From CAZHMB01 sp964533515 (GTDB taxonomy: Archaea; Nanobdellota; Nanobdellia; Pacearchaeales; GW2011-AR1), in the NCBI GenBank assembly GCA_964533515.1, contig CAZHMB010000009.1, positions 1-23,319 on the forward strand: a DNA stretch of 23,319 nucleotides, read 5' to 3'. This document shows, piece by piece, positions 20,617 to 23,319 of the stretch (positions are counted from its first letter, which is position 1; every line of letters begins with the position of its first letter). A model generated the notes under the pieces. It was given only the letters and a program-made list of their open reading frames with translations. It was not told where the DNA came from and did not search any database. The translations under genes were made by a program, and so were the position numbers.

Positions 20617-22797
20617 TCAACCCAGACCGCCCAACACCACACTCGCTAATCCAAACAAAACAACGCTTGCTAACAGGGCCGTTACAAAATAAAACAACAT
20701 TCCAATTTTAAGATTTTTCCCAATGTCGCTTGTTCTTGTTAATTGATCCTCTCCATTATCAATAGTCACTAAACTTGAAGTTAAAATAAAAACAATTTGA
20801 ACCAAATAAATTCCTATAGCTAATTGTAAAAAATATGGGGGAATCATTTGCTGGGCTTTGAAAATTTCTAAAAGGCCCCCAACATTTCCTGCTCCTTCTG
20901 CACTCGACATAAGAACATCCAATTTTAATAATATCGCAGTAATCATTGCTGCAAGACCAACAACAATTCCAGACAATAAAGGAGCAAGGAAAGTCATGTT
21001 ACTTTTCATATCTGAAACCACTTCAGCAAGCATATCCTTCAAGCGGTCAGTAATTTTTCTAATATTTTTTACATATTGCGAAATACTCATCAAACTCATA
21101 GCAGCAATTTTCAAACCTTTCTTACTTGATTCTATCAAAATTCTCATGCTCGTCGCTATCAAATCGCTTGGATAATAATTTATAGCCCCCCTTGAACTAT
21201 CAAAAATAGCTCTTTCAACAGACATTCCTAACTGCCGGATATTGTAATTAATTCTTCTAAAAAGATCTGCTGTTTTCAGCCCCTGCGAAGATTCGCCAAC
21301 TTTAGAAAACACAAGTTCGGGAGGGGTTCCATTTCCGATTCTGCTCCCCAATTGAAATAAAGAATTATTAAACTCGCTTTCAAGTTGACGAGTATTATCC
21401 CTTTCTTTAATTAAAAGTTTTGTTTTTGATTTGTATGCTATCGAGAAAAACAAAGCGATAGATAACGGAATAAACATCCCCATTATTAAAGCCCCGATTC
21501 CATAAGGACCACCAATCACTTTCCCAGAAAAAGAATCAATAATAAACCCGAAAATACTTTCCCCCCCTAAAAATCCAATTCCAAGTTCGGCAAAGGTATA
21601 ATCTTGTTGTAACCCCAACCATCCTGGAATAGGTGTATAACCAAAAATTAAAGGTAAAACCCCAATTAGAAAAAATGGAAAACAAATCAACGCAGCTTTC
21701 AAATAAGGCTTCTTACTTTTATATTTCCCATAATACCTATTCCTTTCCAACAAACTCGTTTCACCATAACCTCCCGGCCTCATCAACAAAAATTTTGTCA
21801 TTAGAAAAAAAGCTAGAAAAGGAATTATTAGATTATATAAAACAAAAACATGCGAAGCTTGGAGATGTTCGCCAATCATTGCAGAAGCAAGAGGCAATAA
21901 TGCCAAACCAAGAACAGGTAATGTTGTCCCAAGCATATATGTATTTTGCAAGGGACTTTTAACTTCATGAACAAACTTCAACATATGATCATAAACCCCA
22001 TCAAGAACAACTTGAAGCGCCTTCTCAAGTGTTGCAATTCTTCTAACTTCATTTGGCTCAAACAAACTACTTTCAATCAAATGAAAACTTTCGATAAATT
22101 CTGGAGAATAATCTTTCCATATTGACAAGTAATTATCTAAACTATTTTTGATGCTTGAAAATCCCCCAACTTCAACATCATAAAAAACCTTTTTCAAATC
22201 CAACGACAAGGGCTCTTGTAAATGCTCGGCAGCGAATGCAACTGCTTTTTCCAAATTCGGAGTGTGTCTCATATAAACAACAATATAAAGTATCGCAGGA
22301 ACCATCTGACTGCTCGCCTTCAGCCTCCATTTATTTGCAAGTCTCTGGGGAATTCCCTGAACATAATAAAATAAAAATATTGAAAATATCAAAGACAAAA
22401 CAAAAAACGCAAGTGGAAAATTATCTATTGTTCCTCCACGAATTAACATAATAGAAAATGAAATTATTAAACTTAGAAGAAAAATCATGAAGAAACCCAT
22501 AACACTTAGAGTAAGCGATTGCCAAGCTTCAATATTCAAATGTGCTATCTCTAAAAATTTAGAAACTTTCTTTTCCTCCTTTTCTGAAATTTTCATCTTT
22601 ATAATATTCCCCAAGCTGTGACACCATTTTTCATATCTAGAAAATTGAGGGGCCATCTCATCTTTAAATTTGGTATAACTTCCACTATAGTTTTGAGTAT
22701 TCTCTACGTCATTTGAAGAAACATTTATCTTACCCTCAATTTTCCCACCATATTTTTTCAAAATATCTTTTACATCTGGCCTTTTATTTGGATTCAT
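20617..22797 (-). CDS. FlaJ/TadC-like type II/IV secretion platform membrane protein
   Basis: 726 aa. It forms the membrane platform on which the ATPase drives pilin extraction and assembly. A cytoplasmic N-terminus of about 90 residues precedes two T2SSF-type units. The first has helices at about 95-118 and 127-147, followed by a cytoplasmic helical part with T-P-N-L-E-K-A-V-A-F-A-A (179-190), and then further helices. The second has the corresponding G-N-G-T-P-P-E-L-V-F-S-K-V region (about 495-507) and C-terminal helices from about 615. Two tandem units are typical of archaeal FlaJ/TadC-like proteins, though many are shorter (500-600 aa). Its ATG overlaps the stop of the ATPase gene (ATGA), the classical pair. 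Whether it belongs to an archaellum or a pilus cannot be told; no archaellum genes are visible, so a pilus is favoured. Confidence 0.9.
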   Translation of the reverse strand: MNPNKRPDVKDILKKYGGKIEGKINVSSNDVENTQNYSGSYTKFKDEMAPQFSRYEKWCHSLGNIIKMKISEKEEKKVSKFLEIAHLNIEAWQSLTLSVMGFFMIFLLSLIISFSIMLIRGGTIDNFPLAFFVLSLIFSIFLFYYVQGIPQRLANKWRLKASSQMVPAILYIVVYMRHTPNLEKAVAFAAEHLQEPLSLDLKKVFYDVEVGGFSSIKNSLDNYLSIWKDYSPEFIESFHLIESSLFEPNEVRRIATLEKALQVVLDGVYDHMLKFVHEVKSPLQNTYMLGTTLPVLGLALLPLASAMIGEHLQASHVFVLYNLIIPFLAFFLMTKFLLMRPGGYGETSLLERNRYYGKYKSKKPYLKAALICFPFFLIGVLPLIFGYTPIPGWLGLQQDYTFAELGIGFLGGESIFGFIIDSFSGKVIGGPYGIGALIMGMFIPLSIALFFSIAYKSKTKLLIKERDNTRQLESEFNNSLFQLGSRIGNGTPPELVFSKVGESSQGLKTADLFRRINYNIRQLGMSVERAIFDSSRGAINYYPSDLIATSMRILIESSKKGLKIAAMSLMSISQYVKNIRKITDRLKDMLAEVVSDMKSNMTFLAPLLSGIVVGLAAMITAILLKLDVLMSSAEGAGNVGGLLEIFKAQQMIPPYFLQLAIGIYLVQIVFILTSSLVTIDNGEDQLTRTSDIGKNLKIGMLFYFVTALLASVVLFGLASVVLGGLG

Positions 22798-23319
22798 TTT
22801 TTCCTCCCTTTAATTTCATCTTCCAACCATTTCTTCCACTTAGGGAAAACATATTTTTTCAAAGGCAATGCCTCCGCAGACTCTTTTCTAACTTTTTCTG
22901 AAATCTTATGGAAATAATCATTTGACAAGACATTAAAATCTGCCTCAAGAATTTCGGGCATTTTATCTTTTTCAGCAACATCAACTAACTCTTGTTTCAT
23001 CTCCGCCCTCAATAAGATATTATCCCAAACAGCATCCCAGTTTCCAGCCCAACCTTTTACGTTTCCCGCGATATCTTTTATTATTTCAGATTCTCCATTA
23101 ATCAAATCCTCGCTCGGTTTTAATTCGTCTTCTTCAACGTCATACTTCATCAGATCCACAAATCCTCCCTCCGCCAAAGGATCTTTAGTCCAATGCTTTC
23201 TAACTTCTGTTATTTGGACAACCCGCCTATAAGTGCTCAAACCATCGGCGGACTTAATAACATTTGCAACAATAATAATATCTGTTGCTTTGAAACTTGT
23301 CGCCTGAACTTCCAAATCA
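22794..23319 (-). CDS. Type II/IV secretion system ATPase, C-terminal part (FlaI/TadA/PilT family)
   Basis: Partial: the frame is open to the window edge, so the start and the Walker motifs lie outside. The visible ~174 residues contain the end of the RecA-like domain (A-T-D-I-I-I-V-A-N-V, then G-L-S-T-Y-R-R-V-V-Q-I-T-E-V) that in GspE-family proteins follows the His box, plus a helical C-terminal extension with several W and charged residues. It would hydrolyse ATP in the cytoplasm to power pilin assembly with the platform protein that follows it with a 4-nt overlap. A TTG at 23315 is internal, not a start. Confidence 0.82.
   Translation of the reverse strand, partial: DLEVQATSFKATDIIIVANVIKSADGLSTYRRVVQITEVRKHWTKDPLAEGGFVDLMKYDVEEDELKPSEDLINGESEIIKDIAGNVKGWAGNWDAVWDNILLRAEMKQELVDVAEKDKMPEILEADFNVLSNDYFHKISEKVRKESAEALPLKKYVFPKWKKWLEDEIKGRKK

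Noticed and set aside
1..23319. tRNA, rRNA, CRISPR array or insertion sequence
   Set aside because: I found no cloverleaf-like or rRNA-like stretch, no regularly spaced direct repeats and no transposase-like ORF; intergenic gaps are almost all under 150 nt.

Overview
The window is AT-rich, densely coded and archaeal. It carries RadA recombinase, an archaeal-type RPA single-strand DNA-binding protein, aEF-1beta, a FlaI/TadA-FlaJ/TadC secretion pair and a GxGD prepilin peptidase. Genes are very tightly packed, with ATGA, TGATG and TAATG overlaps. Many genes or operons have a TATA-like box centred about 24-29 nt upstream of the start codon, so most transcripts are probably leaderless. The many small lineage-specific membrane proteins and the compact style suggest a DPANN archaeon (Woesearchaeota/Pacearchaeota-like). 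That placement is an inference from gene content, not a phylogenetic result.

Region 1 (1-6225) is mostly information processing. It holds nucleoside diphosphate kinase (+), then a decayed stretch (558-933) with the tail of an ABC-exporter ATPase on + and a broken small ORF on -. Minus-strand genes follow: a small ORF coupled to radA, radA itself, a two-TM protein, a YdjM/DUF457-type membrane protein, RPA and aEF-1beta. After these come a coiled-coil polytopic membrane protein, a frameshifted gene and an unknown protein.

Region 2 (6226-10942) contains two more polytopic membrane proteins, a tandem HIT-domain protein whose two active sites are both degenerate, a prepilin peptidase, an AI-2E-family permease and a hidden 41-aa basic protein. 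Two divergent gene pairs here use closely placed or shared TATA boxes.

Region 3 (10943-23319) is the most striking part. It is a type IV pilus-like locus read on the minus strand: the end of a secretion ATPase, a two-domain FlaJ/TadC platform protein, then ten proteins of 48 to 467 aa. Each of the ten begins with a short basic stretch ending in KKA/KRG/KSQ-like residues followed by one hydrophobic helix, the layout of class III (prepilin-type) signal peptides. The peptidase of region 2 could process them. Three plus-strand genes for secreted proteins interrupt the locus (two lipoproteins and one 490-aa protein with an ordinary signal peptide). Each is divergent from a prepilin-like operon and each carries an L-x-G-[ST]-W segment. 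The 490-aa protein also ends in a GspG-like pseudopilin C-terminal domain. Two of the three divergent intergenic regions are near-duplicates of each other. The locus therefore looks modular: repeated units of one secreted LxG[ST]W protein facing one prepilin-like operon, beside a shared ATPase and platform. It may build a complex surface filament or secretion apparatus in which minor pilins carry large soluble domains.
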